Part shown: piece by piece, positions 41,757 through 50,175 of the stretch
How positions within the stretch are numbered: position 1 is the stretch's first letter
Layout: each line of letters starts with the position of its first letter
Assembly: GCA_910587155.1 (NCBI GenBank)
Contig: CAJULA010000012.1
Coordinates: 28,296-92,295 of the forward strand
Source: an uncultured Lachnospiraceae bacterium
Lineage (GTDB): Bacteria; Bacillota; Clostridia; Lachnospirales; Lachnospiraceae
Direction of reading: 5' to 3'
DNA length: 64,000 bases
Position numbers and translations under genes: made by a program
Notes under the pieces: model-generated
What the model was told of the DNA's origin: nothing
Database searches by the model: none
What the model saw: only the letters and a program-made list of their open reading frames with translations

Positions 41757-43059
41757 AGCAATAACTGTTAAACATCATCCCGCTGTAGGGACTGGTGTGA
41801 TAAGGTGTGACAAAATGTGTTTTGGCCGGATTTTTATAGGCAACCATCGTGTTGTTGATATACTGCATGGGATCCAGAGAAATCTGAGAGGTCTTGCGGA
41901 AAAGGGAATCCGCAAAATCGCGCATCATGGAGACGGTATGCTTCGCTTCACCGTCTTCCATGGACTGGGTATAAGTCTTTGCATTGAGTGTAAGAGAACC
42001 GTCTTCTTTGATCTGCAGTCCCATGTGGTTGAGGCCGTCTTTATATACGGAAGCAATGCCGCGCATTTCTTTCAGCAGATCCGCGTTCTTTGTTCTTCTT
42101 CCCTTGTTTTCTGACGCAAAATTGAGGAAAGAATTATAGCCGTCCACGAGTTTGCTGATATTTTCGCCCAGAGACTCGGTATCGTCTTTGACGGAGACGG
42201 TAGCAGTCTGGCCTTCTATGGGGCTGATGCCGTTCAGCGTCAATTCGTAAGTCTTTTCCAGTGTAAAGTGATTGGAAGAGACGCTCTGCTCCTGGCCGTT
42301 AATGATAATCTGTGCGTTGGAAGCAGGACGGGTCACTTCTCCGATCCCAAAATAATCTACGGAACCGGCAGCTTTGCTGGAATGGGTGTCGGAAATGGAA
42401 AAAAGGCTTTCCTTACCGATAGGGGTGCCGGTCGCGGAAGAGGTAAGTTTAAGGGCTGACAGATTGTCGTCCGTTTCCACGACAGCATCGATACCGATTC
42501 CTGCACCGGAAATCAGTCTTGCCAGCTTCTTCTGCAGACTGAGGTTTGTGTCTCCTTCTGTTACCTTGTACTGAAATTCGTAATTGGTATTATGAATCCG
42601 GATATCAAAAGAATAGGTATCCACGGGCAGTTCCAGGCTGTCTGAAGGCAGAAAATTGCCGAGATTCACCTGTGGAGTTGCCAGTGAACGCACTTCCACT
42701 TCAAACGAGGGAATATCGGTATCACTGCCCGTCTCTCCGATAAACTGCGCACTGACGATGTTTTCATCGGTGGAAAAAGCGGCTTTTTTATTCAGCAGCT
42801 CATCTTCCTTTAATCCGCCCAGAGATGCGATCACATTGTGGAGCTCCCGCGCGCCCTCCTTGACACCGATGGCAAAAGCGTGAGACTCCCGGCTGGAATC
42901 CAGGAGATATAGCGGCGCTTCTTTATTTAATTTGACAATGGAATGGTATATATCGCGCAGTTCATTCTTATTGTGTGCATCATATTTACTGACCGAACTA
43001 CGGGAATAAGACGTCAGATAGTGGTTATAGACCGTATTCAATGCCAACATATTCGCCAT
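41755..43059 (-). CDS. FliD-like flagellar protein, divergent
   Basis: 434 residues. The middle resembles the FliD cap domain: VEVRSLATPQVNLGNFLPS, YSFDIRIHNTNYEFQYKVTE, NAQIIINGQEQSVSSNHFTL, and ISPIEGQTATVSVKDDTESL followed by LVDGYNSFLNF. The canonical start motif SGLDTD is absent; it begins MANMLALNTVYNHYLTSYSR. GLQIKEDGSLTLNAKTY resembles the FliD C-terminal region. AAAGGAGGAACAATT supports ATG 43059, and a GCCGATAT -10 on the same strand suggests sigma-28 control. It runs opposite to the main flagellar cluster. Probably a paralogous cap or filament-associated protein; role unknown. Confidence 0.75.
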   Translation of the reverse strand: MANMLALNTVYNHYLTSYSRSSVSKYDAHNKNELRDIYHSIVKLNKEAPLYLLDSSRESHAFAIGVKEGARELHNVIASLGGLKEDELLNKKAAFSTDENIVSAQFIGETGSDTDIPSFEVEVRSLATPQVNLGNFLPSDSLELPVDTYSFDIRIHNTNYEFQYKVTEGDTNLSLQKKLARLISGAGIGIDAVVETDDNLSALKLTSSATGTPIGKESLFSISDTHSSKAAGSVDYFGIGEVTRPASNAQIIINGQEQSVSSNHFTLEKTYELTLNGISPIEGQTATVSVKDDTESLGENISKLVDGYNSFLNFASENKGRRTKNADLLKEMRGIASVYKDGLNHMGLQIKEDGSLTLNAKTYTQSMEDGEAKHTVSMMRDFADSLFRKTSQISLDPMQYINNTMVAYKNPAKTHFVTPYHTSPYSGMMFNSYC

Positions 43060-43141
43060 AATTGTTCCTCCTTTCATCCGTGAAAAGAACATTGCTTTAT
43101 GGAGAATCTTAAAATGTACGGAATCCGTTCCGCTACTTATT

Positions 43142-43149
43142 ATATCGGC
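43142..43149 (-). promoter_or_regulatory. Sigma-28 -10 element for the FliD-like gene
   Basis: Reverse strand GCCGATAT. At N15 the -35 reads TATC instead of TAAA, so only the -10 is convincing. It lies 83 bases ahead of the ATG. The 359-base gap 43060-43418 otherwise holds the rpmG promoter. Confidence 0.45.
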
Positions 43150-43276
43150 AATTATTTCCTGCATGATAAGAGGTACAGGAAGAAAAATTGAAACAGTTCT
43201 TTTGGTGCTGTTATGTCTATTTTATCACTGACATACCATACATGCAAGAAAAAGAATGGGGTTTGGGAAAAAATCA

Positions 43277-43305
43277 TTGACTCCCACGGCTGCCTGTGCT
43301 ATAGT
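43277..43305 (+). promoter_or_regulatory. Sigma-A promoter of rpmG-secE-nusG
   Basis: -35 TTGACT (43277-43282), 17 bases, -10 TATAGT (43300-43305). Confidence 0.75.
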
Positions 43306-43418
43306 AAGGAAGCAAAATAAGATTCAGGTCTTTTTTTTATGCATAAATATATCTGAATTTCAAAAGAAGATGACCGGAAAGAATAAAGTGTAAGAAAAGC
43401 ACGTGGAGGTGGAATGAG

Positions 43419-43568
43419 ATGCGTACAAGGATTACATTGGCATGTACGGAATGCAAACAGCGCAACTACAATACGACAAAGGATAAGAAAGCACACCCGG
43501 ACAGAATGGAGACAAAGAAGTACTGTAAGTTCTGCAGAACCCATACGTTACACAAGGAAACAAAATAA
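43419..43568 (+). CDS. rpmG: 50S ribosomal protein L33
   Basis: 49 residues: MRTRITLACTECKQRNYNTT, then KKAHPDRMETKKYCKFCRTH. Two CxxC pairs (CTEC and CKFC) make it the zinc-ribbon form of L33. GGAGGTGGAATGAG precedes the ATG. It opens the classic rpmG-secE-nusG order. Too short for many gene finders. Confidence 0.96.
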   Translation: MRTRITLACTECKQRNYNTTKDKKAHPDRMETKKYCKFCRTHTLHKETK

Positions 43569-43603
43569 CCTGATAACCTGTTTATGTGAAAGGAAAGCGG
43601 CAG

Positions 43604-43813
43604 ATGGGAGATTCAAACAAGAAGGACAATAAGGAAAAGCCCAGCTTTTCTCAGGGTGTCCAGACTGAGTTCAGGAAGATTTCGTGGCCTGACCGGACAT
43701 CACTTTTCAAGCAGTCAGTGGCAGTTGTCTGTGTATCGGTCGTACTGGGAGTTATTATTGCAGTGATCGATCTGCTCCTTCAGTATGGCGTGAACAACTT
43801 CCTGGCAATGTAA
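43604..43813 (+). CDS. secE: Protein translocase subunit SecE
   Basis: 69 residues with the conserved amphipathic TEFRKISWPDRTSLFKQS followed by a single transmembrane helix (VAVVCVSVVLGVIIAVIDLL). SecE stabilises the SecY channel. ATG 43604 follows AAAGGAAAGCGG; a GTG at 43586 in frame would add six residues. nusG starts 16 bases after the stop. Confidence 0.94.
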   Translation: MGDSNKKDNKEKPSFSQGVQTEFRKISWPDRTSLFKQSVAVVCVSVVLGVIIAVIDLLLQYGVNNFLAM

Positions 43814-43829
43814 AGGTGAGGGTGGGCAT

Positions 43830-44345
43830 ATGGCAGAAGCGAACTGGTATGTAGTGCATACTTATTCGGGATATGAAAATAAAGTAAAAGCCAATATTGA
43901 GAAGACGATTGAAAACAGGCATCTGGAAGAAGAAATCCTGGAAGTCAGAGTGCCGATGCAGGATGTGGTGGAAGTCAAGAACGGCGCCAAAAAAAATGTC
44001 CAGAAGAAGATGTTTCCCGGTTATGTGCTGATCAATATGGTAATGAATGACGATACCTGGTATGTGGTCAGAAATACCAGAGGCGTAACGGGCTTTGTCG
44101 GCCCGGGAAGCAAGCCTGTTCCTCTGACAGAGGTAGAGATGCGTCCGCTTGGGATTAAGACAGAAAATATTTCCGTGGATTTCGGAGAGGGCGATATGAT
44201 ATCCGTGATCGCGGGTGTCTGGAAAGATACGGTCGGTGCGGTACAGCGGATGGATTACGGCAAACAGACGGCCACGATCAACGTAGAGCTGTTCGGCAGA
44301 GAGACACCTGTGGAGATCAGTTTTGCGGAAATCAAGAAGATGTAA
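43830..44345 (+). CDS. nusG: Transcription termination/antitermination factor NusG
   Basis: 171 residues. The NGN domain (about 1-110) starts NWYVVHTYSGYENKVKANIE and holds FPGYVLINMVMNDDTWYVVR and GVTGFVGPGSKPVPL; the KOW domain (about 120-171) includes GDMISVIAGVWKDTVGAVQR. NusG rides on RNA polymerase and couples it to Rho or ribosomes. The following 199 bases to the L1-type leader hold nothing I recognise beyond purine-rich sequence. Confidence 0.96.
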   Translation: MAEANWYVVHTYSGYENKVKANIEKTIENRHLEEEILEVRVPMQDVVEVKNGAKKNVQKKMFPGYVLINMVMNDDTWYVVRNTRGVTGFVGPGSKPVPLTEVEMRPLGIKTENISVDFGEGDMISVIAGVWKDTVGAVQRMDYGKQTATINVELFGRETPVEISFAEIKKM

Positions 44346-44544
44346 CAGACAGTCGGTACAATGCAGCGGTATTGCCTGAAGGGGGTAACGCGTTTTTAAA
44401 CACGGACAGCGGATGCTGTTTGCCGGGCACGGTACGGGACAGAGAAGAGAACGTGTTCATAGGGACCGAAGGAGACGCGTAAGGTTCCTGCTGATAGATT
44501 TCATGAAGTATATTACTTTATGGAAAGGAAGCGTAATATGAACT

Positions 44545-44631
44545 GTGGGAGGGAAGGAAAGGAGCCATATTGCCGACGGCACGGCTGCCAGTGACAATAA
44601 GGGCGATTTTCGGTGTACCCGCCACTACCAC
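44545..44631 (+). promoter_or_regulatory. Probable L1-binding leader upstream of rplK
   Basis: Starts GTGGGAGGG and ends GCCACTACCAC, the same two boundary motifs as the compact element before rplA (45089-45120). The boundaries can pair (GTGG with CCAC). Autoregulation of the L11-L1 operon by L1 binding to mRNA is widespread in bacteria; assignment here is by position and motif. Confidence 0.5.
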
Positions 44632-44652
44632 ACTAATTTAGGAGGTGCCAAA

Positions 44653-45078
44653 ATGGCAAAGAAAGTAGAAGGATACATTAAATTACAGATTCCTGCCGGC
44701 AAGGCGACACCGGCTCCGCCGGTTGGTCCCGCCCTGGGTCAGCACGGCGTGAACATTGTGGAATTTACGAAACAGTTTAACGCGAGAACAGCGGACAAGG
44801 GTGATCTGATCATTCCTGTTGTGATCACGGTATATGCGGACAGAAGTTTCAGCTTTGTTACCAAGACACCGCCGGCGGCAGTACTGCTGAAGAAGGCGGC
44901 CAATATCAAATCCGGTTCCGGCGCACCGAACAAGACGAAGGTTGCTACGATCTCCAAGGATAAGATCAGGGAGATCGCTGAGACGAAAATGCCTGACCTG
45001 AATGCTGCCAGCATAGAAGCTGCCATGAGCATGATCACAGGTACGGCCAAGAGTATGGGAATCGTTGTTGAAGAGTAA
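44653..45078 (+). CDS. rplK: 50S ribosomal protein L11
   Basis: 141 residues, full length. KLQIPAGKATPAPPVGPALG and VNIVEFTKQFNARTADKGDL define the N-terminal domain (thiostrepton region); NKTKVATISKDKIREIAETK lies in the rRNA-binding C-terminal domain. AGGAGGTGCCAAA supports ATG 44653. rplA follows after the short L1-type element. Confidence 0.97.
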   Translation: MAKKVEGYIKLQIPAGKATPAPPVGPALGQHGVNIVEFTKQFNARTADKGDLIIPVVITVYADRSFSFVTKTPPAAVLLKKAANIKSGSGAPNKTKVATISKDKIREIAETKMPDLNAASIEAAMSMITGTAKSMGIVVEE

Positions 45079-45088
45079 GAGAACTGAT

Positions 45089-45120
45089 GTGGGAGGAACT
45101 GACGGTTCCGCCACTACCAC
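45089..45120 (+). promoter_or_regulatory. Second L1-type element, between rplK and rplA
   Basis: GTGGGAGGAACTGACGGTTC continuing to CCACTACCAC: inner hairpin GGAAC/GTTCC and outer GTGG/CCAC. It is a compact version of the element before rplK and sits directly upstream of the rplA ribosome binding site, suited to feedback by L1. Confidence 0.55.
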
Positions 45121-45135
45121 AAGGAGGAAAACAAA

Positions 45136-45825
45136 ATGAAACGTGGTAAGAAATATACAGAAGCGGCAAAACAGGTTGACCGTTCTGTTTTATACGACCC
45201 TGCGGAAGCAGTGGCATTGATCAAGAAAGCATCTACAGCCAAGTTTGACGAAACACTGGAACTGCATATCAGAACAGGCTGCGATGGCCGTCATGCAGAG
45301 CAGCAGATCCGCGGTGCTGTCGTGCTGCCCAACGGAACCGGCAAAACCGTGAAAGTGCTTGTATTTGCCAAGGGAGATAAAGTGAATGAGGCGGAGGCGG
45401 CAGGCGCTGATTATGTGGGCGGAGATGAACTCATCCCGAAGATTCAGAACGACGGCTGGCTGGATTTTGATGTGGTTGTGGCGACCCCTGATATGATGGG
45501 TATTGTGGGACGTCTCGGTAAGATTCTGGGACCGAAAGGTCTGATGCCCAACCCCAAGGCAGGAACGGTTACAATGGATGTGACAAAAGCCATCAACGAT
45601 ATCAAAGCCGGTAAGATTGAGTACAGACTGGATAAGACAAATATCGTCCATGTGCCGGTAGGCAAGCTTTCTTTCACTGATGAGAAGCTGTTGGAAAACT
45701 TCAATGCCATTATGGATGCTATTATCAAGGCGAAACCCAGTGCGGTCAAGGGGCAGTATCTGCGCAGCGTTACTCTGGCTTCCACTATGGGACCCGGCGT
45801 GAAGGTAAATGTTGCAAAGCTTTAA
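45136..45825 (+). CDS. rplA: 50S ribosomal protein L1
   Basis: 229 residues, standard length. RGKKYTEAAKQVDRSVLYDP, GTGKTVKVLVFAKGDKVNEA, RLGKILGPKGLMPNPKAGTV and VKGQYLRSVTLASTMGPGVK are all conserved. L1 forms the mobile stalk next to the E site and represses its own operon by binding mRNA. AAGGAGGAAAACAAA precedes the ATG. A terminator and a repeat follow, then unrelated surface-polymer genes instead of rplJ. Confidence 0.97.
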   Translation: MKRGKKYTEAAKQVDRSVLYDPAEAVALIKKASTAKFDETLELHIRTGCDGRHAEQQIRGAVVLPNGTGKTVKVLVFAKGDKVNEAEAAGADYVGGDELIPKIQNDGWLDFDVVVATPDMMGIVGRLGKILGPKGLMPNPKAGTVTMDVTKAINDIKAGKIEYRLDKTNIVHVPVGKLSFTDEKLLENFNAIMDAIIKAKPSAVKGQYLRSVTLASTMGPGVKVNVAKL

Positions 45826-45846
45826 TTGCATAACAGGATAGAGTAC

Positions 45847-45877
45847 GGAGGCAGCGGGGATACGCTGCTTCCTTTTT
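45847..45877 (+). terminator. Terminator of rplKA
   Basis: GGAGGCAGCG pairs with CGCTGCTTCC (one G-T), followed by five T. Confidence 0.85.
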
Positions 45878-45955
45878 ATGCACACGGGCGTCAAGAGGAA
45901 AAAATCAGCACGGGCTGACATGCGCCCGGCAGGGAGAAAATCTCCCTTATTCGAT
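45873..45955. repeat. Dispersed structured repeat, copy 2
   Basis: TTTTTATGCACACGGGCG in the terminator tail, then GGGCGT, AAGAGGAAAAA, hairpin TCAGC-ACGG-GCTGA, GCGCCC and a small hairpin GGGAG/CTCCC. Same layout as copy 1 at 39709-39800; the tetraloop and second hairpin differ in sequence while pairing is kept. Confidence 0.7.
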
Positions 45956-45986
45956 TCATAAAGAAAATGGGAACGGCGGTACGGAC

Positions 45987-47453
45987 ATGCTTTTTAACTC
46001 ATATATTTTTATCTTATTTTTTCTGCCTTTGTGCGTGGCGGTATATTTTTTTCTCTACCACATCCAGGCGGGGCGATGTGCAAGGTTATGGCTGTTTGGT
46101 ATGTCTCTGTGGTTTTACGGATATTTTAATCCGTCGTATGTATGGATCATTTGCGGCAGTATACTGGCCAATTTTATGCTGTCAGTATATCTGCTCAGGC
46201 AGTATGAGACAGGAGATGTCTGCAGGGGCCGGGCGGTGATGTTCCTTGGGGTGGCGGGCAATGTGGCGCTGCTCTTTTATTTCAAATATGTTGACTTTTT
46301 TCTGGAAAATATGAATGCGGTGTTTCATACGGACTTTGTTCTGCGCAGGATTGTTTTGCCGCTTGGAATCAGTTTTTTTACATTTCAGCAGATTTCGTAT
46401 GTGGTGGATTCCTGGCGGGGTGAGACAAAGGGGTATAGCTTTTTGGACTATGCGGTGTTCGTATCTTTCTTTCCCCAGCTTGTGGCGGGCCCCATTGTGC
46501 TTCATGATGAACTGATCCCACAGCTGCGGGATGAAACGAGGCACCGGCCGGATGCATACTGGCTCTCCAGGGGATTGTATCTTTTTGCGGCGGGATTGTT
46601 TAAGAAGGTGATCGTGGCTGATACGCTGGGCAATCTGGTAGCCCTGGGATTTGGCGGGCTGGAAATACTGACAACGGTAGATGTGCTGCTTGTTATCGTC
46701 TGTTTTGCCCTGCAGCTGTATTTTGATTTCAGCGGCTACAGTGATATGGCAACCGGCATTGCTTCCATGTTTCATATCAGCCTGCCGGTGAATTTCAATT
46801 CGCCCTATAAAGCGCGCTCCATACTGGAATTCTGGGACAGATGGCATATGACACTGACCAGATTCCTGCGCAGGTATATTTATTTCCCGCTGGGCGGAAG
46901 CCGAAAGGGAAGGCTGCGTACGTATGTCAATATAATGATTGTATTTTTGGTGAGCGGGTTCTGGCATGGGGCCAACTGGACGTTCGTGGTATGGGGGCTG
47001 CTGCACGGACTGGCAGAAGTGCTGACAAGGAGATTCCGCAATACATGGAGCAGACTGCCGGGGATTTTGCAATGGTTTCTGACGATGACTTTTGTCAGCT
47101 TTGCTTTTCTGATTTTCCGTGCGGATACACTGGAGCAGGCATATATTATGTTCCGCAAGGTGGCCAGGCTGGAATCGCTTCATGTGACACCGGTCATGCT
47201 GGAGGGACTGACACTGCCGGAATTCCGGCATCTGGCGGAGCTGCTGCATATAGACGGGATGCCGGGAGTAAAGGGTGCGATACCGCTGACGGTTTTTCTG
47301 GCCGCAGTGTTTTTTGCCACGCTGGGGATGAAAAACTGTCAGGAAAAGGAGTTTGTGTGTAGCAGGAAAAACCTGGCGGTTACGATTGGGATGCTTGCAT
47401 GGTCTGTTGTTTCCCTGTCAGGGATATCCACATTTCTGTATTTTAATTTCTGA
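45987..47453 (+). CDS. MBOAT-family membrane O-acyltransferase (AlgI-like)
   Basis: 488 residues with ten or more hydrophobic segments. MBOAT signatures are clear: FWDRWHMTLTRFLRRYIYFP with LGGSRKG, and SGFWHGANWTFVVWGLLHG with the catalytic H327; LYFDFSGYSDMATGIASMF is also conserved. These enzymes carry acyl groups (often acetyl) across the membrane onto exported polysaccharide, as AlgI does for alginate or PatA for peptidoglycan. It is followed by a single-pass SGNH-like protein, the usual partner. The ribosome binding site is weak (GGCGG). Confidence 0.92.
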   Translation: MLFNSYIFILFFLPLCVAVYFFLYHIQAGRCARLWLFGMSLWFYGYFNPSYVWIICGSILANFMLSVYLLRQYETGDVCRGRAVMFLGVAGNVALLFYFKYVDFFLENMNAVFHTDFVLRRIVLPLGISFFTFQQISYVVDSWRGETKGYSFLDYAVFVSFFPQLVAGPIVLHDELIPQLRDETRHRPDAYWLSRGLYLFAAGLFKKVIVADTLGNLVALGFGGLEILTTVDVLLVIVCFALQLYFDFSGYSDMATGIASMFHISLPVNFNSPYKARSILEFWDRWHMTLTRFLRRYIYFPLGGSRKGRLRTYVNIMIVFLVSGFWHGANWTFVVWGLLHGLAEVLTRRFRNTWSRLPGILQWFLTMTFVSFAFLIFRADTLEQAYIMFRKVARLESLHVTPVMLEGLTLPEFRHLAELLHIDGMPGVKGAIPLTVFLAAVFFATLGMKNCQEKEFVCSRKNLAVTIGMLAWSVVSLSGISTFLYFNF

Positions 47454-47567
47454 CGGCGAGTTTTGGCTGCCTGTCGGCAGAGAGGTGATGATGTGATTTT
47501 GTACATCAGCGCTATGTCTCTGTCCCTGTGATGACAGCGCCGGATGATAGTTTCAGGAGAATCCATT

Positions 47568-48623
47568 ATGAAAGCAAAGGTATGGTTTGGCTGTGCGGTT
47601 TCGGGGACACTTTTGTCACTGGCGGTATTTGCGGGATATATCATTACGTTGGATCCGTTTTTTCATTACCACGGACCGCTTGCAGGGATCAGTTATAAAC
47701 TGGATAACAGTCGTTACCAGAATGACGGTATTGTCAGAAACTTTTCCTATGATACATTGATTACCGGGACTTCCATGGTATCTAATTTCAAGACCAGTGA
47801 ATGTGACGCTCTCTTTGGCGGTGTTTCCGTTAAAACACCGTTTCATGGCGGTACATTCCGCGAGGTCAATGACCACCTGAAAGCGGCTATCCATGCCAAT
47901 CCCGGGCTGCGCACAGTAATACGCTGTCTGGATCAGGGGAATTTTACTCAGGATAAGGATTATGTGAACTATGAGGATATCCCGTATTATTTATATGACA
48001 GAAATCCTTTTAATGATATGGAATATATTCTCAACAAAGATGTATTCATGCTTTCGGACAAGATTCTGGCTGACACGTCAGAAGGGAAAGAGATGACATC
48101 TTTTGATGAATATATGCGCTGGCAGGGAGAGTATGCTTTTGGGAAGGAAGCGGTGCTGGCTACCTATACCAGACCGGAGCGAAGCTCCTATGACAAAGGG
48201 CTGGCCGATGAGGAGCGGGAGCAGACGCTGGAAAATATCCGGCAGAATGTGACGGATACGGCCAGAGAGAATCCGGATATTACATTCTATTATTATATTT
48301 CTCCTTACAGCATCTGTTACTGGGATGTCTATATCATGCAGCAGGGAAAGCTGGACTGGCATATGGAACTGCAGAAGCTGGTGATTGAGGAGATTCTGAC
48401 CTGCGACAATATCCGGCTCTTTGGTTTTGATGATCATACGGAGATCACCTGTGATCTGGAACACTATCAGGATCAGATGCATTATGACGAGGAGGTCAAT
48501 TCGCTGATTCTTTTGTGGATGAAAGAAGGAGAAGGGCGGCTGACCCGGGAGAACTACAAAGCGTACCTGCAACGTTTGTATGAGTTTTATGGAGCCTATG
48601 ACTATGACAGCATCTACACGTAA
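47568..48623 (+). CDS. Membrane-anchored SGNH-like protein, partner of the MBOAT enzyme
   Basis: 351 residues. One N-terminal transmembrane helix (about 5-25) and a large outer domain with LITGTSMVSNFKTSECD, where S69 matches the first block of SGNH/GDSL enzymes, and YYYISPYSICYWDVY further on. HYQDQMHYDEEVNSLILLWM near the C-terminus could give the catalytic D/H pair. Proteins of this build (AlgX, AlgJ, DltD type) complete O-acylation outside the cell with MBOAT partners. CAGGAGAATCCATT precedes ATG 47568. The CapA-like gene overlaps its end by 20 bases. Confidence 0.75.
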   Translation: MKAKVWFGCAVSGTLLSLAVFAGYIITLDPFFHYHGPLAGISYKLDNSRYQNDGIVRNFSYDTLITGTSMVSNFKTSECDALFGGVSVKTPFHGGTFREVNDHLKAAIHANPGLRTVIRCLDQGNFTQDKDYVNYEDIPYYLYDRNPFNDMEYILNKDVFMLSDKILADTSEGKEMTSFDEYMRWQGEYAFGKEAVLATYTRPERSSYDKGLADEEREQTLENIRQNVTDTARENPDITFYYYISPYSICYWDVYIMQQGKLDWHMELQKLVIEEILTCDNIRLFGFDDHTEITCDLEHYQDQMHYDEEVNSLILLWMKEGEGRLTRENYKAYLQRLYEFYGAYDYDSIYT

Positions 48624-49932
48624 CAACAAGAAAAGGAAAAAAAGAAAGGGCAGAAAACGTAGCAGCAGTCTCATTGTATTTGCCTCGGTACTTTGTCTGG
48701 TTCTTACTGTGGGCGGTATCGGTCTGGCGCTGCTGGCGGCAGAGCAGAAAAAAGAGGAGGGCGGACGCTCCTATGCCAGTGAGGCAAAAGCGAAAGAAGA
48801 GGATCATTTCCTCTCCCAGGTGATGGAAGAGGGAGCTGAGGCGGGATCGGATACCGGACAGGCTGAATCGGGCGAAGAGGGGGTGGAGGAGCCGGAGAGT
48901 AAATACGGTGCGCTGCTCGGTGACCCGGAGCGGATGAAGAGGGAGCGGATTTATGCCAAAGAGACTGCCTCGCCGGATGAGATCGTGATGGCCTTTGCGG
49001 GAGACATCCTTTTCGATCCTTCCTACGCCGTGATGGCAAGGCTGCAGCAGCGCGGCGGTGGGATTGAGGAGGCATTTTCCGCGGACTTGCTGCAGGCGAT
49101 GCGGGATGCCGATATTTTTATGGTGAATAATGAGTTCCCTTATACCGATCGCGGTACGCCGACTGCAGGCAAGCAGTTTACCTTCCGCGCCAGGCCGGAA
49201 AGTGCCGCTTATCTGACGCAAATGGGGGCGGACATCGTTTCTCTGGCCAATAACCACGCGTATGATTACGGAGAAGTGTCTTTGCTTGACAGTCTGGATA
49301 CGTTGGAGGCCATGGATATGCCTTATGTGGGAGCGGGCCGCAATCTGGAAGAAGCGGTAAAACCGGTGAGCTTTATTGCTAATGATACAAAGATCACCAT
49401 TTTGTCTGCCACGCAGATTGAACGCAATGACAATCCGGATACGAAGGGGGCCGGGGAGAACACACCCGGCACATTCCGCTGCTGGAATCCGGAGAGACTG
49501 CTGGAAGAGATCCGCAAAGCGCGGCCTGACTGTGATATCCTTATCGTATATATTCACTGGGGGACAGAGAGTACGGCGGAGATTGACTGGGCCCAGCGTG
49601 ATCAGGCGGTGATGATCGCGGAGGCAGGGGCGGATATCATCATCGGCGACCATTCCCACTGTCTGCAGCCGGTGGGCTATGTCAAAGGCGTACCAATCAT
49701 ATACAGTCTGGGCAATTTCTGGTTCAACTCCAAATCTCAGGATACCTGTCTTGTCCAGGTCCGCATACCGGCCGAAGGGGAGCTGTCCGTCCGGGTATTA
49801 CCGGCCAGACAGGCCGACTGTCGGACGAAGCTGCTGGACGGCGGAGAGAAAACCAGAGTCATAAATTATATCAATTCCATCTCGGACAGCGGGAGACTGG
49901 ATGAGGACGGGTATTTGCAGCCTGCCGGATAA
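48604..49932 (+). CDS. CapA-like poly-gamma-glutamate synthesis family protein
   Basis: 442 residues. A very basic N-terminal stretch (RNNKKRKKRKGRKRS) precedes a transmembrane helix (about 20-45), then a glutamate-rich linker. The CapA/PgsA metallophosphatase-like domain spans about 110-420: MAFAGDILFDPSYAV, VNNEFPYTDRGTP, SLANNHAYDYGEVSL, VYIHWGTESTAEI, GDHSHCLQPVGYV and YSLGNFWFNS. CapA-type proteins take part in capsule or cell-envelope polymer synthesis. I chose ATG 48604 for its GGAG spacing; 48580, 48589 and 48598 are in-frame alternatives. No capB or capC is nearby, so polyglutamate itself is not implied. Confidence 0.88.
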   Translation: MTASTRNNKKRKKRKGRKRSSSLIVFASVLCLVLTVGGIGLALLAAEQKKEEGGRSYASEAKAKEEDHFLSQVMEEGAEAGSDTGQAESGEEGVEEPESKYGALLGDPERMKRERIYAKETASPDEIVMAFAGDILFDPSYAVMARLQQRGGGIEEAFSADLLQAMRDADIFMVNNEFPYTDRGTPTAGKQFTFRARPESAAYLTQMGADIVSLANNHAYDYGEVSLLDSLDTLEAMDMPYVGAGRNLEEAVKPVSFIANDTKITILSATQIERNDNPDTKGAGENTPGTFRCWNPERLLEEIRKARPDCDILIVYIHWGTESTAEIDWAQRDQAVMIAEAGADIIIGDHSHCLQPVGYVKGVPIIYSLGNFWFNSKSQDTCLVQVRIPAEGELSVRVLPARQADCRTKLLDGGEKTRVINYINSISDSGRLDEDGYLQPAG

Positions 49933-49958
49933 GTATGGAGGAAACCGAAATAAAATAC

Positions 49959-49987
49959 TTGACACGGCGGGTCCGGTCTGCTATGCT
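49959..49987 (+). promoter_or_regulatory. Sigma-A promoter of rplJL
   Basis: -35 TTGACA (49959-49964), 17 bases, -10 TATGCT (49982-49987). Confidence 0.8.
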
Positions 49988-50000
49988 GTATAAGGTTTGA

Positions 50001-50114
50001 AAACCATGCCGAAGACAGCAGGCGCCGGTAGGGACCGGCATAAGGACAACCGCCTGCCGAGGAAAGAGTTTACAGCAAGTGATGCCTTTCTGTCTTTGAC
50101 AGAAAGGCTTTTTT
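50001..50114 (+). promoter_or_regulatory. L10 leader with attenuator
   Basis: ATGCCGAAGACAGCAGGCGC, then GGTAGGGACCGG and ACCGCCTGCCGAGG form the conserved ribosomal protein L10 leader, bound by L10-(L7/L12)4. It ends in a terminator, CCTTTCTGTC/GACAGAAAGG plus six T (50085-50114), 62 bases before rplJ. Confidence 0.85.
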
Positions 50115-50175
50115 GATTCCCGCAGGCGGGAACATAAAACTCCTTTCGGCACAGAATCTATAAGGAGGTAAAGAA

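Noticed and set aside
45190..45921. Reverse frames beginning MSARADFFLL at both repeat copies
   Set aside because: The shared peptide comes from the dispersed repeat itself, not from homologous genes.
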